Shown one piece after another: positions 40,596 to 49,931 of a DNA stretch of 64,000 nt. The position numbers and the translations under genes were made by a program. Position 1 is the stretch's first letter. Every line of letters starts with the position of its first letter. A model generated the notes under the pieces. It ran no database searches, was not told where the DNA came from, and worked only from the letters and a program-made list of their open reading frames with translations. Where the stretch lies: NCBI RefSeq assembly GCF_030295915.1, contig NZ_AP027361.1, positions 2,108,001 through 2,172,000 on the forward strand. The letters run 5' to 3'. Source of the stretch: Thalassotalea sediminis. Lineage in GTDB: Bacteria > Pseudomonadota > Gammaproteobacteria > Enterobacterales > Alteromonadaceae.

Positions 40596-41416
40596 GAATA
40601 AATTTCTAGTTGTTTTATATATTTATCTGGATCATTATATTGATTAATTAACGCCATGATTTTTTCAACATCAAATTGAGCGGCAAATGACGTTGAAAAA
40701 GCCAAATAAGAGTTACTCAAACGTGACTCTTCAGGATGTACAATCACTTTTATTTCATCCTGTAATTTTAATTCTTCGATAAGTGAACTCGCTATCAAGG
40801 CATCCATTACTACATAATCAACGCGTTTGTGTTGCAACATCTGCAATCCATCTACAATTCTTACTACTTCAACAAGTTCATTTCTATTGTTAACAAATAA
40901 GCGTCCTACGTTTTCACCTAAGTTCATTGATCTCACTTTTACAATTTGACTATCGTGAATATCATGCCAAGAATCAATTTTGCGCGTATCTTGTCTATGC
41001 TGTAGAACAACACTACCCGAAAAAATAACAAGTGGCTCAGAAGGATATGCAAAAAAGGCAGCACGTTCATTTGTATAAAGCGCAGGCATAATTGCATCGC
41101 TATTACCTGACTTAGCTTGTTGAACTGCCCTTCCCCATGGCATGACTTTAATATCGACCTTTATACCCGTTTGTTCACTAAAGTGTTCAAACATCGTTAT
41201 AAATTGTCCAGCGATGTTTCCTTGCTTATCAATATAAACCAAAGGACGAATTTCAGGCGCAGCAATTGAAAACTTATGTGGTAGCTTTTGTTTATCTAGT
41301 GTTATCAGTTGTTCAGTATTTCCTGAGGTAGGTATAACTAATAAGATAAAAGCAAATACAACTACAAAAATGCTTATTGGAATATTAATCTTTCGATTAC
41401 CTTTGTACGGACTCAT
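40589..41416 (-). CDS. periplasmic solute-binding protein, family 3 type
   Basis: 275 residues: a long basic N-terminus and one hydrophobic segment (about 11-30) that is either an uncleaved anchor or a signal peptide, then a bilobed amino-acid-binding-protein-like fold (FSIAAPEIRPLVYIDKQG, MPWGRAVQQAKSGNSDAIMP, VVMDALIASSLI). No ABC permease or ATPase is adjacent, so it may be a stand-alone sensor or binding protein. It lies 47 bp behind the LytTR regulator on the same strand and might supply a signal to it. Confidence 0.75.
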   Translation of the reverse strand: MSPYKGNRKINIPISIFVVVFAFILLVIPTSGNTEQLITLDKQKLPHKFSIAAPEIRPLVYIDKQGNIAGQFITMFEHFSEQTGIKVDIKVMPWGRAVQQAKSGNSDAIMPALYTNERAAFFAYPSEPLVIFSGSVVLQHRQDTRKIDSWHDIHDSQIVKVRSMNLGENVGRLFVNNRNELVEVVRIVDGLQMLQHKRVDYVVMDALIASSLIEELKLQDEIKVIVHPEESRLSNSYLAFSTSFAAQFDVEKIMALINQYNDPDKYIKQLEIYSH

Positions 41417-41463
41417 GCGTTCAGTAAACCACAGTATTACAAAAAATCAAGCGTAATTGCACT

Positions 41464-42303
41464 CTACAAAAGAGATTTTACTTTCGTTAAGTAAGTATTA
41501 GACACAGGTGCTTCAATATCGCCTTTTAACTTAAGGATAAGTTTTCTTCCATCTTTTTTACTACCAATGATCGCCTGATGGGCAACCCACCAAGAGCGAT
41601 GTGTTTGTAATCCAGGGTACTCTTCAAGCATGGCTAATGCATCTTTAAAGCGCATTAACAACAAGTGTTTACCTTTGTCCGTATAAACATTTAAATAATG
41701 ATCATCCATTTGTAAGCAGAGCAAGTCACCTCTAATTGCTACAGGTAATTTCGCCATAAATTTTTTCACTAAGGGTGACTGGCGATCATTACCACTTTTC
41801 TGCTGATTAACAAGTTCAACCTTTTGCTGAACAACTATTGCTTTTTGTTCCTGATATAAATCGTATACGGTCAATATAAACGTAATAATACCGCCAATAA
41901 AAAGACCTGCTATAAAGTGTTGCGGTATTGATTGAAAGTATGACATTGATATATCGAAGAATAATATAATAATCAAAGGCACAACAAAGGCCATAACGAT
42001 GCTAGCTACAAATGTAGCTATGGCCACTCTTAACCAATATTTGTTAAGCTTGTTAGGAAGATATTGAATGAGAAAATTATTACCATAAGTGATGATTGGG
42101 CTATAGATAGTAAAACCACAAAAACAAACAACCACCCAGAATAACCAAGCATACGCTAGACTTATTTCATCCATGCCAAAAGGCCTTAAAAACGCCATAA
42201 AAAAGCTAAATATCAGTAAAAGTACCGACTCGCTAACCACACTTCTAAAACGAAAAGCTTTTATTAACTTATGATTTTTAATGTTTATTTCACGATTCGT
42301 CAA
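41464..42303 (-). CDS. membrane-bound LytTR DNA-binding regulator
   Basis: 279 residues: four hydrophobic segments in the first 155 residues, then a C-terminal LytTR domain (about 178-279; PVAIRGDLLCLQMDDHYLNV, LQTHRSWWVAHQAI, VSNTYL). It has no receiver domain, so it likely senses its signal through the membrane part. The start is a TTG at 42303 with AGGAAG 8 bases upstream; no ATG fits. Divergent from the DUF2141-carotenoid oxygenase pair, its probable target. Confidence 0.88.
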   Translation of the reverse strand: MTNREINIKNHKLIKAFRFRSVVSESVLLLIFSFFMAFLRPFGMDEISLAYAWLFWVVVCFCGFTIYSPIITYGNNFLIQYLPNKLNKYWLRVAIATFVASIVMAFVVPLIIILFFDISMSYFQSIPQHFIAGLFIGGIITFILTVYDLYQEQKAIVVQQKVELVNQQKSGNDRQSPLVKKFMAKLPVAIRGDLLCLQMDDHYLNVYTDKGKHLLLMRFKDALAMLEEYPGLQTHRSWWVAHQAIIGSKKDGRKLILKLKGDIEAPVSNTYLTKVKSLL

Positions 42304-42335
42304 ATCGCTTTCTTCCTTTCATGTTTATTTCACGA
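42281..42335. repeat. 15-bp direct repeat at the LytTR gene start
   Basis: ATGTTTATTTCACGA occurs at 42281-42295 and again at 42321-42335, exactly 40 bp apart, one copy within the first codons of the LytTR gene and one in the divergent promoter region. LytTR proteins commonly bind paired direct repeats, so this is a candidate autoregulatory site; a small duplication of the gene start is the alternative. Confidence 0.45.
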
Positions 42336-42446
42336 AGTAATTGTCATGCTAAACGAATGTTTACTCGTTGTTTATTAATTTTCATTTTAACGTCTTTTTA
42401 GGCGTAAGTAATCCACAAATAATTAACGTAAAACTTAGGAGAAGAA

Positions 42447-42866
42447 ATGAAAATTAAATTAGCCATTACTACAACATTATTAGCCGTAACAACCAACGTT
42501 TTTAGCCATTCATTACAATTAGAAATACAGGATGTTAAAAGTGATCAAGGCAAAATTTTAGCGCAATTGTTTAAAGGAGAAACAAGTTATAAAACTAATG
42601 ATCCTATTATGGCTCTGCAATCAGTCGCTAAAAAAGGAACGTTGGTACTAACCTTTAACAATTTAGAAAATGGTGAATACGCCATTCGGTACTTTCATGA
42701 TGAAAACAATGATAACCAACTTGCTACTAACCTATTTGGCATTCCAACTGAAGGCTATGGATACTCAAACAATGCCACGGGCAATTTTGGCCCCGCCAAA
42801 TACCAAGATATGAAAGTTAATATTATAGATGGTGACGTAGTTACCCAGTCAACAATCATGTATTAA
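42447..42866 (+). CDS. DUF2141 secreted protein
   Basis: 139 residues with a signal peptide (cleavage near VFSHS) and a compact beta-rich mature domain: LEIQDVKSDQGKILAQLF, NLENGEYAIRYFHDENNDNQ and GIPTEGYGYSNN are typical of DUF2141. Function unknown, but the family often accompanies carotenoid-cleaving or oxidative enzymes in marine bacteria. GGAGAAG precedes the ATG; the next gene follows after 10 bases. Confidence 0.88.
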   Translation: MKIKLAITTTLLAVTTNVFSHSLQLEIQDVKSDQGKILAQLFKGETSYKTNDPIMALQSVAKKGTLVLTFNNLENGEYAIRYFHDENNDNQLATNLFGIPTEGYGYSNNATGNFGPAKYQDMKVNIIDGDVVTQSTIMY

Positions 42867-42876
42867 GGAAAAGGTT

Positions 42877-44403
42877 ATGGAAAGACGCCAAGTATTAAAG
42901 TCTATAGTCGTAGGCGCAGCTACAACAATGCTACCAGTGACTGAATCTATTGCAGCGTTTATGCCGGATGACACAGATTCACTTGCTGAAAATAAAACGT
43001 TATTTGATAACGCATTGATTAACAATCCAAAACTTATCGGTTTTCAAGGCACTCATCAAGAGTTTTCTAAAACACGATTATACATAGAAGGTGATATCCC
43101 AAAAGCGCTCAAAGGAAGTTTTTACCGAAATGGGGCTGCATTACATGAACGAGCTCAACAACGTTATCATCATTTATTTGAAGGTGACGGTATGATCCAA
43201 GCTTTTCATTTTGAAGACGGGGAAATTTATCATCGTGGCAAATTTGTCAAAACAAAGAAGTTCATCCAAGAGCAGCAAGCTGGAAAATTTTTGTATTCTG
43301 GTCCAGATAGTTACATTAAACACTCAAGATCAGTGACTAATGCAGACGACATCAACACAGCAAATACTAATGTAATTCCTGTCAATGGTGAATTATGGGC
43401 ATTATGGGAAGCAGGCTCTCCTGTAGCAATATCTGCAGATAGTTTAACGACTAATGGTTTTGTGAACCTTGGCGAGAACAGTCAATATGGCGATAAATTA
43501 AAAGGCATGGCCTTTTCAGCACACCCAAAAATAGAAGCTAATGGAGATATATGGAATTTTGGTATGTCGCCTACAGGTCATATTGTTCTCTATCAATTAA
43601 ATGCCAAAGGTAAAACTAAGCATGTTAATCTAATTAACACTGATTATCGTGGTGGCATGCTGCATGATTTCCTTATTACTCATAAACATATATTACTCAT
43701 TTTACCCTCATTAATAACCGATAAAACGAAAAAAGGATTTTTTAATGCCATTGAATTTAATGACCAATCCCCTATGCAAGTACTCGTTGTCGACAAAGCA
43801 ACGTTAACATTAACAAAGCGCTTTGACTTACCAGCAGGGTTTGCTTTTCATTACGGAAATGCATGGGAAGAAAGTGATGGTACTATTCATTTTGATGCAA
43901 GTTTATATCCAAATACAGATGCACTGCACCACATGAGTGAGTTAATGAAAGGTATCAATTCGGGTTCGTTAACACACGCTAAAACAACACTCTTTACACT
44001 AAAACCCAATGGCGTTGTACAACAAGAAGTTATAGGCGAAAATAGTGAATTTCCACGTATTCATAATATGAACGTTGGTTTAAGAAACCATGAACTTTAT
44101 ACGGTTGGTTCGACTAACAATGGACTTTGGAATGATACCGTTTCTAAATACAACATCTCAACAGGAAAAATTCAACAATATCATTACGGCAAGGACTTTT
44201 TAGTAGAGGAACATATCGCAGTTAGCCCAACGAATAAAGAAGGTGAAGGCTATATTGTTGGAACCGCTTTACATGTTCCGTCAAAAAGAACCTGCTTAAA
44301 CATTTTTGATGTGAAAGCATTATCAAATGGTCCTGTATGTAGAGCCTGGTTACCTTACCATATTCCATTAGGGTTTCACGGTAATTTTGTTGCCGCCAGC
44401 TAA
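42877..44403 (+). CDS. carotenoid oxygenase family protein, exported
   Basis: Non-heme iron dioxygenase family that cleaves carotenoids or related stilbenoid/lignin-type double bonds. 508 residues: a Tat-like N-terminus (MERRQVLKSIVVGAATTML; only a two-Arg RRQ motif), then the beta-propeller domain with iron-ligand histidines in SAHPK, MLHDFLITHKH, RIHNMNVG and the C-terminal FHGNFVAAS. Export of such an enzyme is uncommon. Co-transcribed with the DUF2141 gene and divergent from the LytTR regulator, which probably controls it. Substrate not deducible. Confidence 0.9.
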   Translation: MERRQVLKSIVVGAATTMLPVTESIAAFMPDDTDSLAENKTLFDNALINNPKLIGFQGTHQEFSKTRLYIEGDIPKALKGSFYRNGAALHERAQQRYHHLFEGDGMIQAFHFEDGEIYHRGKFVKTKKFIQEQQAGKFLYSGPDSYIKHSRSVTNADDINTANTNVIPVNGELWALWEAGSPVAISADSLTTNGFVNLGENSQYGDKLKGMAFSAHPKIEANGDIWNFGMSPTGHIVLYQLNAKGKTKHVNLINTDYRGGMLHDFLITHKHILLILPSLITDKTKKGFFNAIEFNDQSPMQVLVVDKATLTLTKRFDLPAGFAFHYGNAWEESDGTIHFDASLYPNTDALHHMSELMKGINSGSLTHAKTTLFTLKPNGVVQQEVIGENSEFPRIHNMNVGLRNHELYTVGSTNNGLWNDTVSKYNISTGKIQQYHYGKDFLVEEHIAVSPTNKEGEGYIVGTALHVPSKRTCLNIFDVKALSNGPVCRAWLPYHIPLGFHGNFVAAS

Positions 44404-44450
44404 TCTTTAACAGCACAATCGCTACTGAGTAATAAAGTACCGATTAACTT

Positions 44451-44858
44451 TTATTCCCTAAAGTTTTTAAATTGAGGTACTTTATCTGTGATTTCAAACC
44501 ATGCTGCTTTATTTGCAACATAAATATGTGCGGTAGGTTTTATCGCCTCAAGTTGATCAAAAGCAGCTAACGCCACTTCAATCGTGTTATCAGCTCTATT
44601 GTAGGTAGATTCAAAGATCAGACTTGACCCACAACATTTGCAGAATTTTCTTACAGTATTATTATCAGCAACATAACTTTGTAGATATGGCTTTCCCTGC
44701 ACAAAAAGCAATTTGTCATTACTGACTTCCGCAAATGTAGAAAAAGCAGCCCCATGAAATTTTCGGCACATAGAGCAGTGACAATGAGCTACCGCTGGTA
44801 AAAAGGCTTCAACCTTAAATACTATTTTACCACATAAGCAACTTGCTATATTGGCCAC
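44451..44858 (-). CDS. GFA family zinc protein
   Basis: 135 residues of the glutathione-dependent formaldehyde-activating enzyme (GFA/CENP-V) fold. Zinc-site cysteines are seen in SCLCGKIVF (near residue 8), CHCSMCRKFHG (near 27-35) and FCKCCGSSL (near 73). Most members have unproven function despite the name. Two bases downstream of a small hypothetical gene on the same strand, so translationally linked. Confidence 0.87.
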   Translation of the reverse strand: MANIASCLCGKIVFKVEAFLPAVAHCHCSMCRKFHGAAFSTFAEVSNDKLLFVQGKPYLQSYVADNNTVRKFCKCCGSSLIFESTYNRADNTIEVALAAFDQLEAIKPTAHIYVANKAAWFEITDKVPQFKNFRE

Positions 44859-44860
44859 AA

Positions 44861-45151
44861 TTAGCCTACCCGTTGATTGAACATATCACCGGCATTTTCA
44901 TTAGATAACTCAATAACCGTTACAGATACCTCCATACCATCTACCGTCCACTTCCCTGTAAGTTCATTATATAATACACGAGCAATCAACGTTTTAAGCG
45001 AGTCATCATTGTAACTCACTATCATATTGCAAATGTAATTATGGATCGGTTGATAATCGGGTATTGCAACATGAACAGGTTTAATTTCCCTACCCATTAA
45101 AGTACGCCGCTTATACCAGTCTTTTTCTATGATTTCGAACTTCCTTGCCAT
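44861..45151 (-). CDS. hypothetical protein
   Basis: 96 residues, soluble, no signal peptide. The N-terminus is basic (MARKFEIIEKDWYKRRTLMG); the rest is mixed alpha/beta (VHVAIPDYQPIHNYICNMIV, ALYNEL-like region, SVTVIELSNENAG). I recognise no family. GGAAGG lies upstream of the ATG. It immediately precedes the GFA gene. Confidence 0.6.
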   Translation of the reverse strand: MARKFEIIEKDWYKRRTLMGREIKPVHVAIPDYQPIHNYICNMIVSYNDDSLKTLIARVLYNELTGKWTVDGMEVSVTVIELSNENAGDMFNQRVG

Positions 45152-45204
45152 TTTCCTTCCTCATGACTACTTAAAGACATTTTTTAGTGATAATAAAACT
45201 TTAT

Positions 45205-46545
45205 TTAGCTTTCATCATCGCGATCAATATCATTATACGCCTTTGGTTTATTGTGTTTCAATATAGGTAAGTCGCCAGCATCTTGTGCAAAGGTAATTTT
45301 CTTTACTTTTTTCGGTGCTAACTTCTTCGGCGCTGCTTTTGACTTAATCGGCTTAGCTTTTTTAACTGACGCCTTTTTATCTACTTTAGGCTTTAACCCT
45401 TTAAACTTTACGTTAATATGAGGAACTGATGCAAACTCAAAGGATTGTTGCAAAAAGCCTTCAATATTTTTAAAGCTTAACCAGTCTTTAGGGCCAACAA
45501 ATGAAATTGCGTCACCTTTGTTTCCGGCTCTTCCCGTTCTACCAATACGATGAACAAACTCTTCTGTATGTTTGGGTAAATCAAAGTTAATAACATGAGA
45601 TACATTCGTTAAGTCTAATCCTCGTGAAGCAAGATCAGTGGTTACCAGTATCTTATGTTGTCCTTTTGCAAAGCTTTCCATGATTTGATTACGTTTGCTT
45701 TGCGACAGTTCACCACTCAAAGCAACAGTATTATGGCCTTGTTTCTCTAATTCAATTGCCAACCTTTCAGTATCTGCTCTTGTTGCAGTAAAAATAATCG
45801 CTTGTTGAAATGACTCAGAGGTAATGAAGTGTTCCAATAATTCCTGCTTTTGGTCTAAGTTATCAGCTAAATAAAAGCGTTTAACAATATCTTTATGTTC
45901 TGTGTGAGCAGCATCAATCGCGACACGTTTTGGATTTTTTAGCAATTTAAGCGCAAATTCATTAACTTGCGCATGATCTAATGTTGCAGAAAACATCAGT
46001 GTCTGGCGTTTTCGATGATCAGCTCTATCATTAATAATGTTTAATTCACGAGCAAAGCCAAGATCAAGCATACGATCAGCTTCGTCTAGTATTAACATCT
46101 CTAAGCCATTTAAATAAAAATGCCCTTTGGTTAAGTGATCAGTAAGTCTACCTGGTGTTGCAACGACAAAATGGGGATCTTTTTCTAATGTTTTAACCTG
46201 ATCATTAAAATTTTCCCCGCCCAAAATCAACGCTGCTTTATATGAACTACCACTGGTAAATAAACGTAATTGGGTAAAAACTTGCTTAGCTAACTCGCGA
46301 GTTGGCGTTAAAATAACAACTCTTGGATCTTTTTTAGATAACGCCCGCATTTTAGCAACACGATGCATTGCGGGTAATATAAAGGCAAGGGTCTTCCCTG
46401 AGCCTGTTTTACTAGACGCTATTAAATCATGTCCCTGCATAGCAAGCGGGATAGATTGATGTTGAATATCAGTTGGTTGTTCAAAGCCTAAATGTTCAAT
46501 CGTTGACATCAAACGTTTATCAAAACCAAAATCACTAAATTGCAA
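45205..46545 (-). CDS. DEAD-box ATP-dependent RNA helicase
   Basis: 446 residues with the full motif series: Q motif (FEQPTDIQHQSIP), motif I ASSKTGSGKT, PTRELA, DEAD, SAT, and HRIGRTGRAG. After the two RecA domains (to about 370) comes a Lys/Ala/Pro-rich basic tail typical of RNA-binding extensions. The closest family members are RhlE/SrmB-type helicases in ribosome assembly and cold adaptation; I cannot assign the exact paralogue. Monocistronic. Confidence 0.92.
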   Translation of the reverse strand: MQFSDFGFDKRLMSTIEHLGFEQPTDIQHQSIPLAMQGHDLIASSKTGSGKTLAFILPAMHRVAKMRALSKKDPRVVILTPTRELAKQVFTQLRLFTSGSSYKAALILGGENFNDQVKTLEKDPHFVVATPGRLTDHLTKGHFYLNGLEMLILDEADRMLDLGFARELNIINDRADHRKRQTLMFSATLDHAQVNEFALKLLKNPKRVAIDAAHTEHKDIVKRFYLADNLDQKQELLEHFITSESFQQAIIFTATRADTERLAIELEKQGHNTVALSGELSQSKRNQIMESFAKGQHKILVTTDLASRGLDLTNVSHVINFDLPKHTEEFVHRIGRTGRAGNKGDAISFVGPKDWLSFKNIEGFLQQSFEFASVPHINVKFKGLKPKVDKKASVKKAKPIKSKAAPKKLAPKKVKKITFAQDAGDLPILKHNKPKAYNDIDRDDES

Positions 46546-46673
46546 AATGTTTACCTTATTAACTTTAATACTGGGTTATTATAACTCGTTACAAATTCAG
46601 ATGCTTTCGCTATTTAACTTTTGTCTTGTTCAGGTACCATAATTTTCATTAAAACGATAAAAAAGGATACACA

Positions 46674-47138
46674 ATGAAAAAAATTACGATCGCTTTGTTT
46701 CTTATTTTTGCCATGAAACAAACTTTTGCAAATGACTCTCAAATCGTTCAACCAATTACTAACATGTTTGATGCTATGCGTGAACATGATGGCGATAAGT
46801 TACTGGCCCAATTTACTGCTGGTGCAATGCTTGAAAGAGCAACAAAAGAAGACACAATTGAAGTATCAGATTTACAGAAATTTGCCGAGTTTGTAAAACA
46901 AACCCCAAAATATTTAGATGAACATCTGTTAAATATCGATGTTCGAACCAGTGATAATCTTGCAAGTGTTTGGACACCTTATGCATTTTATTTGGATGAA
47001 AAATTAAGCCACTGTGGCGTAAATAGTTTTCAATTAATAAAAGTAAATAATAAATGGAAAATTCAATACCTTATCGATAACACACACCAAGGAAATTGTG
47101 ATGAATTTATTGCTAGACATAAAAAAACGAGTGACTAG
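46674..47138 (+). CDS. secreted NTF2/SnoaL-like protein
   Basis: 154 residues with a cleavable signal peptide (MKKITIALFLIFAMKQTFAN). The mature part fits an NTF2-like cone: an N-terminal helix (IVQPITNMFDAMREHDGDKLLAQF) then strands (LASVWTPYAFYLDEKLSHCGVNSFQLIKV, NNKWKIQYLIDNT). Similar proteins are annotated as lumazine-binding or DUF4440-like; enzymatic role unknown. Ends in a terminator that contains its TAG. Confidence 0.7.
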   Translation: MKKITIALFLIFAMKQTFANDSQIVQPITNMFDAMREHDGDKLLAQFTAGAMLERATKEDTIEVSDLQKFAEFVKQTPKYLDEHLLNIDVRTSDNLASVWTPYAFYLDEKLSHCGVNSFQLIKVNNKWKIQYLIDNTHQGNCDEFIARHKKTSD

Positions 47139-47149
47139 CACTCGTTTTT
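47123..47149. terminator. bidirectional terminator between the NTF2-like and penicillin acylase genes
   Basis: AAAAACGAGTG / CACTCGTTTTT with a 5-base loop holding the TAG stop. A and T tracts allow function on both strands; the facing gene ends at 47168. Confidence 0.9.
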
Positions 47150-47167
47150 AATTAATAAACTACATAA

Positions 47168-49681
47168 CTATTGCGCATTGCTAATAGTTACTTCCTTAAT
47201 CTTATGGGCTTCAATTTCAGCTTCTGTAAAGCGTAAAGGTCGTAATTGAGGTTCCATAGAGTATAACGCGGTTTGATCGGCGCTGTGCTCCGTTCCATAA
47301 GCTCTAGATTGAGAATAGGTAAGTAACCCTCTCGCTTTAGGCCCTTCATCAGTAAAGTTTACAACCGTCATCCAACTACTACCGTAGCCAATATGATAGC
47401 CACCAGCATCTGAACTTAATATAGATGTGTTGTCTTGTGTTTCATAGCCATGGTTAGGTAATAACGTACCATTATTTGCTGAGTGACGACGGTTATTAAA
47501 GACATTAAAACCACCTTCTATATTATGCGCCCCTGCCCAAGGAAATTTCACCCCAGATGCTTGTCCATTAGGTAAACTGCGCTCTACAAACTGAACTTCG
47601 CCTAACGTGGCATCTAAAGCTATTCCCGCTTGCTCAACTTTTTCCACTGCTGTTGCGAAGTGCGATAAAATCGTCGCGTTAGAAGCTAAAGTATTTGGAG
47701 TATTAATAGGGTCTTCCGCACTAAATGGCACTGACCATTGTGGGCTTGTCGCAAACTGAAACGCAAACTCTCTAAATAAGTGCGCAGCACTACTATTTAG
47801 GTTCATTTTCCCATCCCATGCAGCTAAAGCACCACATCCTGCACTTATATCAGTAGTACCAACAAGTACATCACCTTGTGCTGCGCACGCAGTTAATAAA
47901 TCGTCTAAAATTGCTTCGCCTAAATAGTTTCGATTACCTAATAAAGCATTCTCAACTTCAGTAGGGTTGAACAAGCCATCACTGCCCGCAGCATCTGCCA
48001 ACAGTTTATGAGCCATTCTAGAGCGTAGTGACTGTTGATTACCCACTTTTCCGTACAACGGTGAAACGCCTGTAATTGGTGATTCAGCATTGGTCAACCA
48101 AAAGCTATCATTTGAGTTTTGGACGTAATCACTACCTTCATATTTTGGTGCCTTTTCATAAGGTACCGCATCGTCATAAACAAATGCAGAAATATGGCCA
48201 GGTAAAATTGTAAAACCAGCTAACTGCTTAGCACCAATCAACAGTGGATTTGTTGTTAGTTCATTTATCGCAACATCCGTTAAGTGTGGTACCGTAGAGT
48301 CATCAATATAAAAGACGTTACCATCTTTATCAGCTGACATGGTGTTATTAAAAATTACACCATCATGTGCTTTAAAGGCTTGCTTAAATTCTTCCATATT
48401 ACTTGCAACATTCATTGCTAGCCAATGATCTACAATGTCAAAATTACCTAAATTCGCATCCTTTATTGCATAAGCACCAGTTTCTGACCATTCAAAATTG
48501 CCGGGGACAACAATCATAGGTCCTTGCACAGTTGAATAGCTTTTCTTTGCAAGCTGTATGGTTTGTCCTGGTCCAATGGCCACATCAATCACTAGTTCCT
48601 GTTCTTCAATTGCTCTTGGTGTTCCATCAATAATTTGGTTATGACCTGGTAAAGATTCATCTAGTGTAAGTTGATAAACAACAAAGTGTTCCGCCGTTGA
48701 AAATGTGTGCGTCCAAGCAACATTTTCGTTAAAACCAATATTCACAACCCCTGGCATTCCAGTTAAAGAGCCACCCATTACATTCATGTGATCTGGAATA
48801 ATACTATGGAATTGCCAAAACCTTAGGTTGCCCGTATGGGGAAAATGAGGATTAGCTAACACCATGCCTTTACCATTTTCTGTTTTATCTTTACCTAAGC
48901 CCCAGCCATTGGAACCAAGATCTAGTGGGTTTCGTTCAGGCACTTTAATGTTAGGCGAAAAATTCATCCTAGGTGCAGGAGCACCTGATGCTTTAGGGTA
49001 AGGTAAATAACTTTCACCTGGAGGGGCAGCGATAAACATAGGGCCTAAAAAGTTTGCCGCACCAGGTAATAATGCAACCCCTAAAGAATACGTCAGAATA
49101 TCTAAGTTAGTTAAAGGCTTTAGCCAAGGTTGTCCTGCGCAACTAATGTCAACTTCATCAGCATGTTCACTTAAATATTTGTTATAACCTGCCGCGTAAC
49201 CCGTTAACAATGCTCGGCTGTTTTCAGACATACCGTTAAATTGTTGTTCGGCTTTTTTCCTGATACCAAGAGTAAGAAAACCAAAGTCGTTGATAAGGTG
49301 CTCAGAATCTCCTGAGCCGGGGACTAAATCAGGACCAAAATATTTAGCACGCTCTGAATTATATTTAATAACCTGATCCGCAAGAATACACATATTATCT
49401 TTTGCATACGCAAAGCCTACTCCATAAGCTAGACTTTCCAAGTTATCGGCTTTTACATGCGGTACGCCGTAATCTGTCCAACGTATATTAGCAGATAACA
49501 TACCTTCTGGTGCAAATGCAGGTAAAGGATCGCTGACAACCGGTGTTGTCGGTGTATCAGGCTCTTCCGGTGTTAATTGATTTACACTTTCATATTTATA
49601 ATCATTGCCACAGGCAGTAACTAAACTGGCTATACTTAAAGCAATAGCAGGCCTTAACGCTTTTTGTATCTTCATTTTCAC
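47168..49681 (-). CDS. penicillin acylase family protein (possible acyl-homoserine lactone acylase), lipoprotein
   Basis: Ntn-hydrolase precursor of 837 residues. Signal peptide with lipobox (SLVTAC, Cys24) and a Pro/Thr linker. Residues 60-230 are the alpha subunit; autocleavage is expected at DLG-SNGWGLG, leaving Ser257 as the nucleophile of the beta subunit, followed by NPHFPHTG and the conserved NVAWTHTFS. Members hydrolyse amides such as N-acyl-homoserine lactones or beta-lactams; the substrate is not deducible. Lipid anchoring suggests action at the envelope. Monocistronic. Confidence 0.9.
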   Translation of the reverse strand: MKMKIQKALRPAIALSIASLVTACGNDYKYESVNQLTPEEPDTPTTPVVSDPLPAFAPEGMLSANIRWTDYGVPHVKADNLESLAYGVGFAYAKDNMCILADQVIKYNSERAKYFGPDLVPGSGDSEHLINDFGFLTLGIRKKAEQQFNGMSENSRALLTGYAAGYNKYLSEHADEVDISCAGQPWLKPLTNLDILTYSLGVALLPGAANFLGPMFIAAPPGESYLPYPKASGAPAPRMNFSPNIKVPERNPLDLGSNGWGLGKDKTENGKGMVLANPHFPHTGNLRFWQFHSIIPDHMNVMGGSLTGMPGVVNIGFNENVAWTHTFSTAEHFVVYQLTLDESLPGHNQIIDGTPRAIEEQELVIDVAIGPGQTIQLAKKSYSTVQGPMIVVPGNFEWSETGAYAIKDANLGNFDIVDHWLAMNVASNMEEFKQAFKAHDGVIFNNTMSADKDGNVFYIDDSTVPHLTDVAINELTTNPLLIGAKQLAGFTILPGHISAFVYDDAVPYEKAPKYEGSDYVQNSNDSFWLTNAESPITGVSPLYGKVGNQQSLRSRMAHKLLADAAGSDGLFNPTEVENALLGNRNYLGEAILDDLLTACAAQGDVLVGTTDISAGCGALAAWDGKMNLNSSAAHLFREFAFQFATSPQWSVPFSAEDPINTPNTLASNATILSHFATAVEKVEQAGIALDATLGEVQFVERSLPNGQASGVKFPWAGAHNIEGGFNVFNNRRHSANNGTLLPNHGYETQDNTSILSSDAGGYHIGYGSSWMTVVNFTDEGPKARGLLTYSQSRAYGTEHSADQTALYSMEPQLRPLRFTEAEIEAHKIKEVTISNAQ

Positions 49682-49881
49682 GTTCTAACTCCCCAAGAGA
49701 TATAGTGTTTTTATTTTTATCTGATCGTACCAGTATTTAGCACATAAAAATAAATTGGACAACCTAGGAATATCATAGAACAGCTAGATATATTTGCGAA
49801 TATACGCAATACATCACTCACAGCACAAGAGATACAAGTGCAACACTGGTTAACCTGTTTTTATTAATTTTTTAACCTCTC

Positions 49882-49910
49882 AAAAAATTAAAGCGCCAAA
49901 AAAGCGCTTT
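49882..49910 (-). terminator. gltX terminator
   Basis: Minus-strand stem AAAGCGC / GCGCTTT around a 7-base loop, followed by AATTTTTT, 22 bp past the gltX stop. Confidence 0.88.
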
Positions 49911-49931
49911 AATTTCCCATCATAATTGCGA

